Source: Actinoplanes octamycinicus (GTDB taxonomy: Bacteria; Actinomycetota; Actinomycetes; Mycobacteriales; Micromonosporaceae). From it: a DNA stretch of 64,000 nucleotides. The translations under genes and the position numbers were made by a program. Location of the stretch: contig NZ_JACHNB010000001.1 in the NCBI RefSeq assembly GCF_014205225.1, positions 806,001 to 870,000 on the forward strand, read 5' to 3'. The notes under the pieces were generated by a model that ran no database searches, was not told the DNA's origin, and was given only the letters and a program-made list of their open reading frames with translations. This document shows, piece by piece, positions 32,884-41,932 of the stretch (position 1 is the stretch's first letter; every line of letters starts with the position of its first letter).

Positions 32884-33999
32884 TCAGCTCTCCAGCGACA
32901 GCGCCCGGCGGGACTCGTTCGCGATCTCCAGCTCCTCCTCGGTCGGCACCACGCAGACCGCGACCGGCGCCCCGTCCGGCGAGATGATCAGCTCGCCGGC
33001 CTCGTTCCGCGCCGGGTCGACACTGATCCCGAGCGGCGCCAGCCCGTCCAGCGCGGCGGCCCGCACCACCGCGGACCGCTCGCCGACCCCGGCGGTGAAG
33101 GTGATCGCGTCCACCCGCCCCAGCACCGCGAGGTAGGACCCGATGTACTCGCGCAGCCGCCGGGTGTAGATCGCGAAGGCCAGCTCCGCCTCCTCGTCCC
33201 CGGCCGCACGCCGGTCCAGCACCGACCGCATGTCGTTGGCCCCGGTGAGGCCGAGCAGGCCGGCGCGCCGGGTCAGCGACTCCTCGATCTCGTCCAGCCC
33301 GAGGCCGCCCACCCGGTGCAGGTGGAAGATCAGGCTCGGGTCGATGTCCCCGGACCGGGTGCCCATCACCAGGCCGGGCAGCGGGGTCATCCCCATCGAG
33401 GTGGCCTCGCACCGGCCGCCGCGGACCGCGGCCGCGCTCGCCCCGTTGCCCAGGTGCAGGGTGATCACGTTGGTCTCGGCGACCGGCTTGCCGAGGATCC
33501 GGGCGGTCTCCCGGGAGACGTAGGCGTGCGACGTGCCGTGGAAGCCGTACCGTCGCAGCCCGAACCGCCGGGCCAGGTCCCGGTCGACCGCCCAGAGCAC
33601 CCCCTCCGGCGGGATCGTCGCGTGGAACGCGGTGTCGAAGACCGCCACCTGCGGCACGTCCGGCAGCAGCTTGCGGGCCACCCGGATGCCGGTCAGCGCG
33701 CCCGGGTTGTGCAGCGGCGCCAGCGGGATCAGCTCCTCGACCGCGGCCACCACCTCGTCGGTGATCACCGTCGACCCGGTGAACCGCTCGCCGCCGTGCA
33801 CCACCCGGTGCCCGACCGCGGCCAGCCCGCTCAGGTCCAGCCGGTCCAGCAGCTCACGCAGCGCCGACAGGTGGTCGGCCGCCTCGCCGCCGTCCTCGCC
33901 GATCCGCTCGATGTGGCCTTTCGCGCTGACCGTGCCGCCGTCGAAGAGCTTGTACCGCACCGAGGACGAGCCGCAGTTGAGCACCAGCACCCGAGTCAT
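32884..33999 (-). CDS. ackA: Acetate kinase
   Basis: Interconverts acetate and acetyl phosphate with ATP. 371 aa, slightly shorter than the typical 400; motifs VLNCGSSSVRYKLF at the N-terminus, FDTAFHAT, GFHGTSHAYVSR and NLHLGNGAS-type ITLHLGNGAS. ATG at 33999 overlaps the pta stop by 4 nt, so acetate/acetyl-CoA exchange enzymes are made together. Confidence 0.96.
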   Translation of the reverse strand: MTRVLVLNCGSSSVRYKLFDGGTVSAKGHIERIGEDGGEAADHLSALRELLDRLDLSGLAAVGHRVVHGGERFTGSTVITDEVVAAVEELIPLAPLHNPGALTGIRVARKLLPDVPQVAVFDTAFHATIPPEGVLWAVDRDLARRFGLRRYGFHGTSHAYVSRETARILGKPVAETNVITLHLGNGASAAAVRGGRCEATSMGMTPLPGLVMGTRSGDIDPSLIFHLHRVGGLGLDEIEESLTRRAGLLGLTGANDMRSVLDRRAAGDEEAELAFAIYTRRLREYIGSYLAVLGRVDAITFTAGVGERSAVVRAAALDGLAPLGISVDPARNEAGELIISPDGAPVAVCVVPTEEELEIANESRRALSLES

Positions 34000-36068
34000 T
34001 TGGCTCCCGCCTGGATCGCCGTGATCGCCACGGTGTTGATGATGTCCTTGATCGTCGCGCCCCGGGACAGGTCGTTCACCGGGCGGCGCAGGCCCTGCAT
34101 GACCGGGCCGACCGCGACCGCATTCGCCGATCGCTGCACCGCCTTGTAGGTGTTGTTCCCGGTGTTCAGGTCGGGGAAGACGAAGACCGTGGCCTGGCCG
34201 GCCACCGCGCTGCCGGGCAGCTTGGCGGCGGCCACCGCCGGGTCGATCGCCGCGTCGTACTGGATCGGGCCCTCCACCGGCAGATCCGGGCGGCGTTCCC
34301 GGACCAGGGCGGTGGCCGCCGCGACCTTCTCCACGTCGGCGCCCGCGCCGGACTTACCGGTCGAGTAGGAGAGCATCGCGACCCGCGGCTCGATGCCGAA
34401 CGCGGCCGCCGTCTTCGCCGAGGAGAGCGCGATGTCGGCGAGCTGGGCGGCGTCCGGGTCCGGGTTGACCGCGCAGTCGCCGTAGACCAGCACCCGGTCG
34501 GCGAGCAGCATGAAGAACACACTGGAGGCCACCGACACGTCCGGCACCGTCTTGATGATCTCGAAGGCCGGCCGGATCGTCGCCGCGGTGGTGTGCACCG
34601 AGCCGGAGACCATCCCGTCGGCCAGCCCGGCGGCGACCATCATGGTGCCGAAGTAGTTGACGTCGCGGACCACGTCGTAGGCCAGGTCGAGAGTGACCGC
34701 CTTGCCCTTGCGCAGCTCGGCGTACCGCGCGGCGAAGTCGTCCCGCCACTCGCTGGTGGCCGGGTCCACCAGCCGCGCGTCGCCGATCTCCACGCCCAGC
34801 TCCCGGGCCCGCCGGGTGATCTCCGCCGGGTCGCCGAGCAGGGTCAGGTCGGCCACCCCGCGGCGCAGCAGCGTCTCGGTGGCCCGCAGGATCCGCTCCT
34901 CGGTGCCCTCCGGCAGCACCAGGTGCCGGCGGTCGGCACGGGCCCGGTCGATCAGATCGTTCTCGAACATCAGCGGCGTGACCCGGGCCGACCGGGCCAC
35001 GTCCAGCACCTTGGAGAGCGCCGCGGTGTCCACGTGCGCCTCGAACGCGCCGAGCGCCGCCTGCACCTTGCGCGGCGTGCTGAGCTGCGCCTGGACCCGG
35101 TCGGAGAGCGCGATGGTGTGGAAGCTGTCCGACTTGGTGACCAGCATCGCCAGCCCGGTGTTCAACCGCTCGATGACCCGGACCACCCGCGGGTCGGGCG
35201 GCTCGCCGAGGGTCAGCACCAGGCCGGCCAGGGTCACCGTGCCGGCCGCGTGCGCGGCGCTGGCGGCGACCAGCAGGTCGGCCCGGTCGCCCGGGGTGAT
35301 CATCAGAGCCCCGTCGGTCAGGTGCTCCAGCACGGTCGGCACGTGCGCGGCGCCCACCACGTAATCCAGCACGTCGCGGTCGAGCGCGCCGGGCGCGCCG
35401 GACAGCACGGTCGCGTCGAGCGCCTCGGCGACCTCGCCGACCGTCGGCGCGGCGATCACCGGCACCTCCGGGATCGCCCAGAACGGCACCGGCAGATCCG
35501 GGTCCGGCCCGCCGGCGGCCGACGGCGGCACCCGGTTGGCGATCACCGCGGCCACCGTCGCGCCCAGGTCGCCGAGCGAGTGGTAGGCGCTGCGGGCCGC
35601 TGCCGCGAGCGACTCCCCGCCCCGCCCCGCACCGCTGACCACCGGGATCACCACGCTGCCGAACTCGGTCGCCAGCCGCGCGTTGACGGCCAGCTCCCGG
35701 GGCAGCCCGTCCCGGCTCTCGTCGGCCGTGTCGGCGAAGTCAGTCCCGATGATCACCACGGCGGTGCTGCGCCGCTCGGCCGCCCGGTACCGCTCGACGA
35801 TCCGGCCGATCAGCTCCTCCCGCCGGCCGTCCGCGAGCAGCGCGGTCGCCTCGGCCTGGGTGACCCCGAACGACTCGGCCACCGGCACCGGCCCGGGATA
35901 CCGCTCCCGCAGACTGGTCAACAACGGATCACGGTCGGCGTCGTGCACCAGGGGCCGGAACACCGACACCCCGGCGACCTGCCGGGACAGCAGCTCGACG
36001 ATCCCCAGGGCCACCGCGCCCTTGCCGACACCCGGGCCCAAGCCCGCTACATAGACACTGCGCGCCAC
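33996..36068 (-). CDS. pta: Phosphate acetyltransferase
   Basis: Acetyl-CoA plus phosphate to acetyl phosphate. 690-aa long-form Pta: N-terminal P-loop BioD-like domain (GLGPGVGKGAVALG at residues 9-22), a DRTGG regulatory domain (about 220-320) and the catalytic PTA_PTB domain (about 370-690; NYFGTMMVAAGLADGMVSG, YSTGKSGAGAD). The GTG at 36068 is chosen because it matches family N-termini; a TTG three codons earlier is the frame limit. First gene of pta-ackA. Confidence 0.95.
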   Translation of the reverse strand: MARSVYVAGLGPGVGKGAVALGIVELLSRQVAGVSVFRPLVHDADRDPLLTSLRERYPGPVPVAESFGVTQAEATALLADGRREELIGRIVERYRAAERRSTAVVIIGTDFADTADESRDGLPRELAVNARLATEFGSVVIPVVSGAGRGGESLAAAARSAYHSLGDLGATVAAVIANRVPPSAAGGPDPDLPVPFWAIPEVPVIAAPTVGEVAEALDATVLSGAPGALDRDVLDYVVGAAHVPTVLEHLTDGALMITPGDRADLLVAASAAHAAGTVTLAGLVLTLGEPPDPRVVRVIERLNTGLAMLVTKSDSFHTIALSDRVQAQLSTPRKVQAALGAFEAHVDTAALSKVLDVARSARVTPLMFENDLIDRARADRRHLVLPEGTEERILRATETLLRRGVADLTLLGDPAEITRRARELGVEIGDARLVDPATSEWRDDFAARYAELRKGKAVTLDLAYDVVRDVNYFGTMMVAAGLADGMVSGSVHTTAATIRPAFEIIKTVPDVSVASSVFFMLLADRVLVYGDCAVNPDPDAAQLADIALSSAKTAAAFGIEPRVAMLSYSTGKSGAGADVEKVAAATALVRERRPDLPVEGPIQYDAAIDPAVAAAKLPGSAVAGQATVFVFPDLNTGNNTYKAVQRSANAVAVGPVMQGLRRPVNDLSRGATIKDIINTVAITAIQAGAK

Positions 36069-36273
36069 GAACCTCAAACTACCGGCACTCGGGGACCGCC
36101 GCCGGGCCTAAAGTCCTCCCGCGGCCGGCCTCAAGGTCACATCCCGCCGGTCCCGGTCCGCTACACCCGCGGCCCGCCACTTTCCGGTACGCCCGGTCGT
36201 CCCCACTCAGCGCACCCGGACCACTCGTCCGGGTTCACCCGGTCCCCGCTGAGCGCTCCAGGCCCGGTCGACT

Positions 36274-36350
36274 GCGCTCAGTGCTCCAGGCGCCCCGGCC
36301 TCCGCGCTCAGTGCTCCAGGCGCCCCGGCCTCCGCGCTCAGTGCTCCAGG
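36274..36350. repeat. 30-bp tandem repeat copying the 3' end of the oxidoreductase gene
   Basis: GCGCTCAGTGCTCCAGG occurs at 36274-36290, 36304-36320 and 36334-36350, separated by an identical 13-nt spacer (period 30). The last copy contains the final codons and stop of the oxidoreductase gene, so the other two duplicate its stop region. A diverged trace (GAGCGCTCCAGG) is at 36251-36262. The rest of 36078-36273 shows no gene. Confidence 0.85.
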
Positions 36351-37279
36351 ACCACCTTGCCGAACAGCTCGCCGGACGACAGCCGGGCGAACGCCTTCGC
36401 CGCCTCCGCGAACGGATAGCGGGAGTCGATCACCGGCCGGATCCGGCCGCTCGCGCACATCTCCAGCAGCTCACCGAGCTCCCCGGGCGTGCCCATGCTG
36501 CTGCCCAGGATCTCCAGCTGCATCGCGAACACCCGCCGCAGATCCACCCGGGCCAGGTGACCGCCGGTCGCCCCGCACACCACGATCCGCGCACCCGGCG
36601 CCGCGCACTTCATCGAATGCTCGAAGGTCGGCTCCCCCACCGACTCGATCACCACATCGACCCGCTCCGGCAGCCGCCCGCCCGGCTCCACCGCGACCGC
36701 GCCCAGCTCGCTGATCCGGTCACGTTTCCACTGCTCACGGCTGGTGGCATAGACCTTCTTGCCGAGCGCCACGCCGATCGCCACCGCGGCCGTGGCGACA
36801 CCGCCGCCGGCCCCCTGCACCAGGATCGCGCCCGCGTCCGCGGCCCGGCCCCGGGTCACCAGCATGTGATAGGCGGTCAGCCACGCCGTCGGCAGGCAGG
36901 CCGCCTCGGCGAACGACACCCCGTCCGGAATCGGCAACAGGTTCTCCCGGGGCGCGGCCACCTGCTCGGCCAGCGTCCCCGGATGCCGCTCGGAGAACAG
37001 CGAATATCCGCGCGGATCGGCCTTGTCCTGGACCACCGGGTAGACCAGCACCGCCCGCCCGTCCGGATCCACCCCGGCGGCGTCACACCCGAGGATCATC
37101 GGCAGCCGGTCGGCGGGCAGACCGACGCCGCGCAGCGACCAGATGTCGTGCTGGTTGAGCGAACTGGCCCGCACCGCCACCGGCACCCAGCCGTCCGGCA
37201 CGGAGAACGGCAGCTCCCCGACGGTCAGGCCGCTCAGCGGCGCGTCAGGCTGCAGCGAGGACACATAGGCGGCGCGCAT
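36338..37279 (-). CDS. Medium-chain dehydrogenase/quinone oxidoreductase
   Basis: NAD(P)H-dependent MDR-family oxidoreductase, substrate unknown. 313 aa: GroES-like N-terminal domain (ASSLNQHDIWSLRG, LGCDAAGV), Rossmann domain with QGAGGGVATAAVAIGVA and YATSREQWKRD, and C-terminal SGELFGKVVLEH. No catalytic zinc Cys/His set is seen, fitting the zinc-free quinone reductase group. Monocistronic; its end is duplicated in the tandem repeat. Confidence 0.87.
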   Translation of the reverse strand: MRAAYVSSLQPDAPLSGLTVGELPFSVPDGWVPVAVRASSLNQHDIWSLRGVGLPADRLPMILGCDAAGVDPDGRAVLVYPVVQDKADPRGYSLFSERHPGTLAEQVAAPRENLLPIPDGVSFAEAACLPTAWLTAYHMLVTRGRAADAGAILVQGAGGGVATAAVAIGVALGKKVYATSREQWKRDRISELGAVAVEPGGRLPERVDVVIESVGEPTFEHSMKCAAPGARIVVCGATGGHLARVDLRRVFAMQLEILGSSMGTPGELGELLEMCASGRIRPVIDSRYPFAEAAKAFARLSSGELFGKVVLEH

Positions 37280-37550
37280 GATCCGACCCTAGTCCCCACC
37301 GCCCATCGATCAACCCCACAACCCTTCCCGGTACGCCCAAAGCCCCGCCGGACCTCCCAAACCACCCGCCCCGCCGCACCCGGCACCACCCCGCCTCGCC
37401 ACGCCGCACATCCCCTCGTGGCCCCACACCCGACCTCACCGCGCCACGCACCACCTCGCGGCGCCACACACCCCCTCGCACCCCACGCACCACCCCGCAC
37501 CGCCCGGCAGCACACCGCCGGACACCAAACCGTCTCGGCGCTCCGCACTG

Positions 37551-37745
37551 CCCGGCAGCACACCGCTCACACCACCGCGCGCCGCCTTGCCGCGGACCGC
37601 CGCGCACCGCCCGACAGCACACCGCTCACACCACCGCGCGCCCTCTTGCCTCGGACCGCCGCGCACCGCCTTGCCGCACACCGCCGGGCACCGCCTCGCC
37701 GCACACCGCCGGGCACCGCCTCGCCGCACACCGCCGGGCACCGCC
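37551..37745. repeat. GC-rich tandem repeats in a gene-free region
   Basis: A 59-bp unit begins at 37551 and 37610, and a 25-bp unit (starting GCCGCACACCGCCGGGCA) begins at 37673, 37698 and 37723. The whole 37285-38064 stretch is C-rich on this strand with many CACCGC words; open frames there are low-complexity with no homology and I call no gene. Confidence 0.75.
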
Positions 37746-38064
37746 GGCGCGACTCACACCTACTCCGGCCAGCCGAAACGCTCCTCCGCCGATGCGGTCG
37801 CGTTGTCCACACCAGCCCGTCTTCCACAGGCCGCCGCCGCGAACCGCCTCCTCGCGGCACACTGTCCTCAGGAGGGTGGCCCCCTGGGTGGGCGGGCTGG
37901 GAGCGCGCCGGCCAGGACCGGTTGAGGTGCTCAGTGGGCGTTCTCCTGGTCGCCACTTCGACGACGGCGGCTCGCACCGCCGGCCGTACCGAAAAGAGCA
38001 GGAACGGCGGCGCGCCGCCCCGCCGGTAGGCGAAGCGGCGCGCGGCCGATCAGCGGATCTCGGG

Positions 38065-39297
38065 TCAGACGGTCTGGCGGGCCTGGGCCGGTGCCGGAGC
38101 CGGGGTGCGCCGGGCCACGCCGTCGCGGAGTGCCGCGGCCGCGACGGCTGCCGCGACCGCCGGGGCGACCCGCGGGTCGAGCGGGGACGGGACGATCGCT
38201 TCCGGACGGAGGTCGTCGGCGACGATGGCCGCGATGGCGTCCGCCGCGGCCACCTTCATGGCGTCGGTGATCGTGGTGGCGCGGACGTCCAGCGCGCCGC
38301 GGAAGATGCCGGGGAACGCGAGCACGTTGTTGATCTGGTTCGGGAAGTCGCTGCGGCCGGTGGCGACGATCGCGGCGTACTTGTGCGCGGTCGCCGGCGG
38401 GACCTCCGGGGTGGGGTTGGCCAGCGCGAAGATGATCGCGCCGGGCGCCATGCCGGCCAGGGCCTCCTCCGGGATGCTGCCGCCGGAGACGCCGACCAGC
38501 ACGTCCGCCCCGATCAGCGCCTCGGCGATGCCACCGCTGCGGCCGGAGAAGTTGGTGGTCGCGGCCAGCTCGGCCTTCATCCCGCTGAGGTCGCCGCGCT
38601 CGGCGTGGATGATGCCGCGCGAGTCGACGACGATCACGTTGGCGCCCTGGACGCCGGCCGCGATCAGCGTGTTGGTGATCGCCACCCCGGCGGCGCCGGC
38701 GCCGCTGATGACCACCCGCAGGTCGCCGAAGGAGCGGCCGAGCAGCTTGGCCGCGTTGCGCAGGGCGGCGAGCGTGACCACCGCGGTGCCGTGCTGGTCG
38801 TCGTGGAAGACCGGGATGTCCAGCTCGGCGTCGAGCCGGCGCTCGATCTCGAAGCAGCGCGGCGCGCTGATGTCCTCGAGGTTGATCCCGCCGAACGACG
38901 GCGCCATCGCCTTGACCGCCGCGATGATCCCCTCGACGTCCTGGGTGTCCAGGCAGATCGGGATCGAGTCGACCCCGCCGAACTGCTTGAACAGCACCGA
39001 CTTGCCCTCCATGACGGGCATCGCGGCCTTCGGCCCGATGTTGCCCAGGCCGAGCACCGCGGACCCGTCGGTGACGACGGCGACGGTGTTCGACGTCCAG
39101 GTGTAGTCGGGGTAGAGCGACTCGTCCGCCGCGATGGCCTCGCAGACCCGGGCCACCCCGGGCGTGTACGCCAGGGACAGGTCGTCCCGGCTGGCCAGCG
39201 GAACCGTCGCGCTCATCGTCATCTTGCCCCGGCGGTGCAGGTCGAAGACGGGATCGGCGGCGAGGGCAGGATCGAGCTCGAAACTGAAGAATGACAC
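38065..39297 (-). CDS. NAD(P)-dependent malic enzyme
   Basis: Oxidative decarboxylation of malate to pyruvate, giving NAD(P)H. 410-aa short bacterial form without a C-terminal Pta domain. Motifs: SLAYTPGVARVCEAI, KAAMPVMEGKSVLFKQ, EDISAPRCFEIE, FHDDQHGTAVV, nucleotide fold SGAGAAGVAITNTLI and FALANPTPE. GTG at 39297 has GGAG 6 nt upstream; GTG 39309 is an alternative. Region 39298-39436 upstream shows no clear operator. Confidence 0.95.
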   Translation of the reverse strand: MSFFSFELDPALAADPVFDLHRRGKMTMSATVPLASRDDLSLAYTPGVARVCEAIAADESLYPDYTWTSNTVAVVTDGSAVLGLGNIGPKAAMPVMEGKSVLFKQFGGVDSIPICLDTQDVEGIIAAVKAMAPSFGGINLEDISAPRCFEIERRLDAELDIPVFHDDQHGTAVVTLAALRNAAKLLGRSFGDLRVVISGAGAAGVAITNTLIAAGVQGANVIVVDSRGIIHAERGDLSGMKAELAATTNFSGRSGGIAEALIGADVLVGVSGGSIPEEALAGMAPGAIIFALANPTPEVPPATAHKYAAIVATGRSDFPNQINNVLAFPGIFRGALDVRATTITDAMKVAAADAIAAIVADDLRPEAIVPSPLDPRVAPAVAAAVAAAALRDGVARRTPAPAPAQARQTV

Positions 39298-39436
39298 GGT
39301 GAACTCCACACGGCATCGACATTGATACGTGGCACCTGGCACTGGCCTGGTCGCGAGTATGCGCCAGGAGGCGGTGCAAGCGGGGATCACCCGGGAAAGC
39401 GACCGCAGCGCGGGTGTGCGCTGGGGATACTGGAGA

Positions 39437-39745
39437 CTAACGTAACCGCCCTGGGCTGGGGTAGTAGCGAAACACGGCGCGTCCGATGACATCCGCCACC
39501 CCGTAGGACCGCGAGTCGTCCTGGACGAACTCGTTGTCGCCCTCGATCCACCAGCCGTCCCGCTCCGGGCGGACCACCCGCTTGACGACCAGCAGATCGG
39601 GGCGGCTGCGGAAGCGCGCGACCACCACGTCGCCGGTCCTTACCCGGGCGCCGCGCCGGACGAGCAGCGCGTCCCCGTGCCGCAGGGTGGGGACCATCGA
39701 CGGACCGCTCACCAAGACGGCGAACAGTGGTAAGTGCCACCTCAA
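39437..39745 (-). CDS. sodX: Ni-superoxide dismutase maturation protease (S26 type)
   Basis: Signal-peptidase-like serine protease that removes the propeptide of Ni-SOD so that the N-terminal His can bind nickel. 102 aa with the S26 Ser motif SGPSMVPTL, Lys motif VVKRVV and GDNEF box. Lacks a clear membrane segment. Divergent from sodN, 85 bp between the starts. The start is TTG at 39745 since no ATG/GTG fits the frame upstream of the Ser motif. Confidence 0.9.
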   Translation of the reverse strand: MRWHLPLFAVLVSGPSMVPTLRHGDALLVRRGARVRTGDVVVARFRSRPDLLVVKRVVRPERDGWWIEGDNEFVQDDSRSYGVADVIGRAVFRYYPSPGRLR

Positions 39746-39830
39746 GGCATCAAGCCTCCGTCGCGTTAGGCAATGGGTGTAAGGGGTAGTGTCAAGCCCG
39801 GATCATCGCAAACTCTATGGAGGAGTCCTG

Positions 39831-40235
39831 ATGCGACTTCCGCGTTTCCTCATGCCGAGCACCGTGGTCAGCGCGCACTGCGACCTGCCGTGCGGCGTCT
39901 ACGACCCGGCCCAGGCCCGGATCGAGGCCGAGTCGATCAAGGCCATCGCCGAGAAGTACCAGGGCAACACCGACCCGGAGTTCCGCACCCGGGCCATCAT
40001 CATCAAGGAGCAGCGGGCCGAGCTGGTCAAGCACCACCTGTGGGTGCTGTGGACCGACTACTTCAAGGCCCCGCACTTCGAGAAGTACCCGAACCTGCAC
40101 CAGCTGTTCAACGAGGCCACCAAGCTCGCCGGCGCGGCCGGCGCCAAGGGCTCGGTGGACCCGGCGATCGCCGACCAGCTGCTCGGCAAGATCGAGGAGA
40201 TCTCCAAGATCTTCTGGGAGACCAAGCAGGCCTGA
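39831..40235 (+). CDS. sodN: Nickel superoxide dismutase
   Basis: Dismutes superoxide. 134-aa precursor: propeptide of about 15 residues (MRLPRFLMPSTVVSA) followed by the nickel hook HCDLPCGVYDP that becomes the mature N-terminus, then a four-helix bundle. RBS GGAGGAG lies 5 nt before the ATG. No Nur box was identified with confidence in 39746-39830. Divergent partner sodX processes it. Confidence 0.97.
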   Translation: MRLPRFLMPSTVVSAHCDLPCGVYDPAQARIEAESIKAIAEKYQGNTDPEFRTRAIIIKEQRAELVKHHLWVLWTDYFKAPHFEKYPNLHQLFNEATKLAGAAGAKGSVDPAIADQLLGKIEEISKIFWETKQA

Positions 40236-40248
40236 GCACGACCGGAGC

Positions 40249-40275
40249 GCCGGCGTGCCCCCGGGGTGCGCCGGC
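40249..40275 (+). terminator. Terminator after sodN
   Basis: Stem GCCGGCG (40249-40255) with CGCCGGC (40269-40275) and inner CCCC/GGGG pairing, 14 nt past the sodN stop. Confidence 0.7.
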
Positions 40276-40332
40276 CTCTGCCATAACCGGGTGTAACCGG
40301 TTAAAGTCTCCACCGACAGGAGGAGGTCGCGG

Positions 40333-40740
40333 GTGTCTCAGCTGACCCACGCGGAGCCGGAGATCGGGGACGACGTCGTTCTCCTGACGGTTCCCGCCGA
40401 CGGTGGTTACCTCGGTGTGCTCCGCACGGCCACGGCCGGTCTCGCGGCTCGCCTGCACTTCGCCCTCGACGAGATCGAGGATCTGCGCATCGCCGTCGAC
40501 GAGGCGTGCGCCATGCTGCTGGCCATCGCCACCCGCGGCGCCGAGCTGGAGTGCCGGTTCGCGGTCACCGACGACGCGCTCACCGTCGAGGTGACCGTCG
40601 CGACCGTGCGCGGCGCCCGGCTGCCCTCCGAGTCGTCCTTCGCGTGGAAGGTGCTCACCGCGCTGACCACCTCGGCCGCCGCCGAGGCGAACGGGCAGCA
40701 CGCGACGATCCGCCTGCTCACCCGCCGCACCGAGTACTGA
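40333..40740 (+). CDS. RsbW-like anti-sigma factor/serine kinase
   Basis: ATP-binding anti-sigma kinase of the GHKL fold that would hold a SigB/SigF-type sigma factor. 135 aa with N-box DLRIAVDEACAMLL and a C-terminal WKVLTALTTSAAAEANG helix. GTG 40333 follows AGGAGG with good spacing. Normally the sigma gene is next to it; here the neighbour is an opposite-strand GntR gene, so it is an orphan in this window. Confidence 0.88.
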   Translation: MSQLTHAEPEIGDDVVLLTVPADGGYLGVLRTATAGLAARLHFALDEIEDLRIAVDEACAMLLAIATRGAELECRFAVTDDALTVEVTVATVRGARLPSESSFAWKVLTALTTSAAAEANGQHATIRLLTRRTEY

Positions 40741-40747
40741 CCGGTCG

Positions 40748-41446
40748 TTACCGGACGGTCACGGCCAGCGCGATGTAATCCAGGTGTTGTGCCGCCGCCC
40801 GGGTGGCGCCCTCGGCGTCCCGTGCGGCGAGCAGCTCCAGCAGCTCCCGGTGGTCCGCGTCGATCCGCGCCCAATATCCCTCGGGCAGGGCGGCAACCAC
40901 CTCTTCACCGTACGACGCCTGGTAGAGCGGGCGGCCGACCAGCTCGAACAGCGGGTTGCCGGTGGCCTTGGCGAGCGCCCGGTGGAACACCGAGTGCGCG
41001 GCCAGCATGGTGTCGAAGTCGTCCAGCGCCGGGTCGAAGAGCGCACCGCGCAGCTCGATCAGGTGCGCCTCGGTGCGCCGGACCGCGGCCAGCCCGGCGG
41101 CCGGCACCTCCAGCGCCCGGCGCAGCTCGAGCAGGTCGGCCAGCCCCACCCCGTTCGAGTGGGTGAGCAGCGCGAACCCGGTGGAGAGCCCGTCGGCCAG
41201 CTGCCCGGCGTCCGGATGCGCCACGAAGCTGCCGCCGGTCACCCCGCGGGTCGTGACGATCAGATGCTGGCTGGCGAGCAGGCGCAACGCCTCGCGCACC
41301 GTGCTGCGGCTGACGCCGATCTTCACGCACAACTCAGGCTCGGGCGGCAGCCGCTCACCAGGTTGCAGTCGTCCCGAAGTGATATCCGCCCGCAAATCGT
41401 CCGCGAGTTGTTGATAGGCGGGCGGGCGCACCGTTGAGCCGGTCAC
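40748..41446 (-). CDS. FadR-type GntR transcriptional regulator
   Basis: 232 aa: GntR winged HTH (YQQLADDLRADITSGRLQPGERLPPEPEL, VSRSTVREALRLL) and an all-helical FCD effector domain (ELRRALEVPAAGLAAVRR, FHRALAKATGNPLF, DHRELLELLAARDAEGA). FCD regulators bind organic acids or fatty acyl ligands through a metal; the ligand here is unknown and no metabolic operon adjoins. It converges with the RsbW gene, 7 bp apart. Confidence 0.9.
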   Translation of the reverse strand: MTGSTVRPPAYQQLADDLRADITSGRLQPGERLPPEPELCVKIGVSRSTVREALRLLASQHLIVTTRGVTGGSFVAHPDAGQLADGLSTGFALLTHSNGVGLADLLELRRALEVPAAGLAAVRRTEAHLIELRGALFDPALDDFDTMLAAHSVFHRALAKATGNPLFELVGRPLYQASYGEEVVAALPEGYWARIDADHRELLELLAARDAEGATRAAAQHLDYIALAVTVR

Positions 41447-41484
41447 CCATCCAGGTTAGGCCCTGATCGGCTCCGCGGAACCCG

Positions 41485-41880
41485 CTAATCGACACCCAAC
41501 GCTCGGCTGCTCGCCGGAAGCAGCACCAGCACCGCGGTGACCGCGGCCAGCACCAGCAGCGTCACGCCCAGCCAGAGCGGTCCCACCTGGACCAGGAAAC
41601 CGCCGGTGGCCAGCGTGAACAGCTGCACCACGACGGCCGGCCCGCGGGCCCGGACCCGGCGCCGGCCGAGCGCCCGGGCGATCAGGAAGACCACCACGGC
41701 GGCCAGCGCGGCCAGCACGGTGAGCGAGGCCGCCACGCCGATGTCAGCGCCGGCGCTGGTCAGATCGAGGACAACCAGATAGGCGGTGAGCCCGGCCAGC
41801 CCCACGCTCTGCAGGTAGAGCAGCCGGACCCCCCAGTCGAGGGACGCGGCCGCGGTACTCACGGGTTTCTCACCGGTCAC
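41485..41880 (-). CDS. Four-TM membrane protein of unknown function
   Basis: 131 aa with four hydrophobic segments (about 17-37, 43-65, 75-95, 100-122). GTG 41880 is supported by TATGGT 6 nt upstream (leaderless pattern); GTG 41862 with weak RBS is an alternative. Divergent from the lipid kinase gene 52 bp away. No homology recognised. Confidence 0.7.
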   Translation of the reverse strand: MTGEKPVSTAAASLDWGVRLLYLQSVGLAGLTAYLVVLDLTSAGADIGVAASLTVLAALAAVVVFLIARALGRRRVRARGPAVVVQLFTLATGGFLVQVGPLWLGVTLLVLAAVTAVLVLLPASSRALGVD

Positions 41881-41932
41881 TGCTGCACCATACCGACAGC
41901 CAGATCCGGTTCCGCCCGGTAAGGTGCCGCGC

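Noticed and set aside
37295..37741. Several overlapping minus-strand frames rich in Cys, Gly, Arg and Ala
   Set aside because: They arise from the tandem C-rich repeats, have no convincing RBS or homology and change with repeat number.
39746..39830. Nur operator between sodX and sodN
   Set aside because: Ni-SOD genes can be under Nur control, but only a weak TTA..TAA symmetry is seen and no convincing box.
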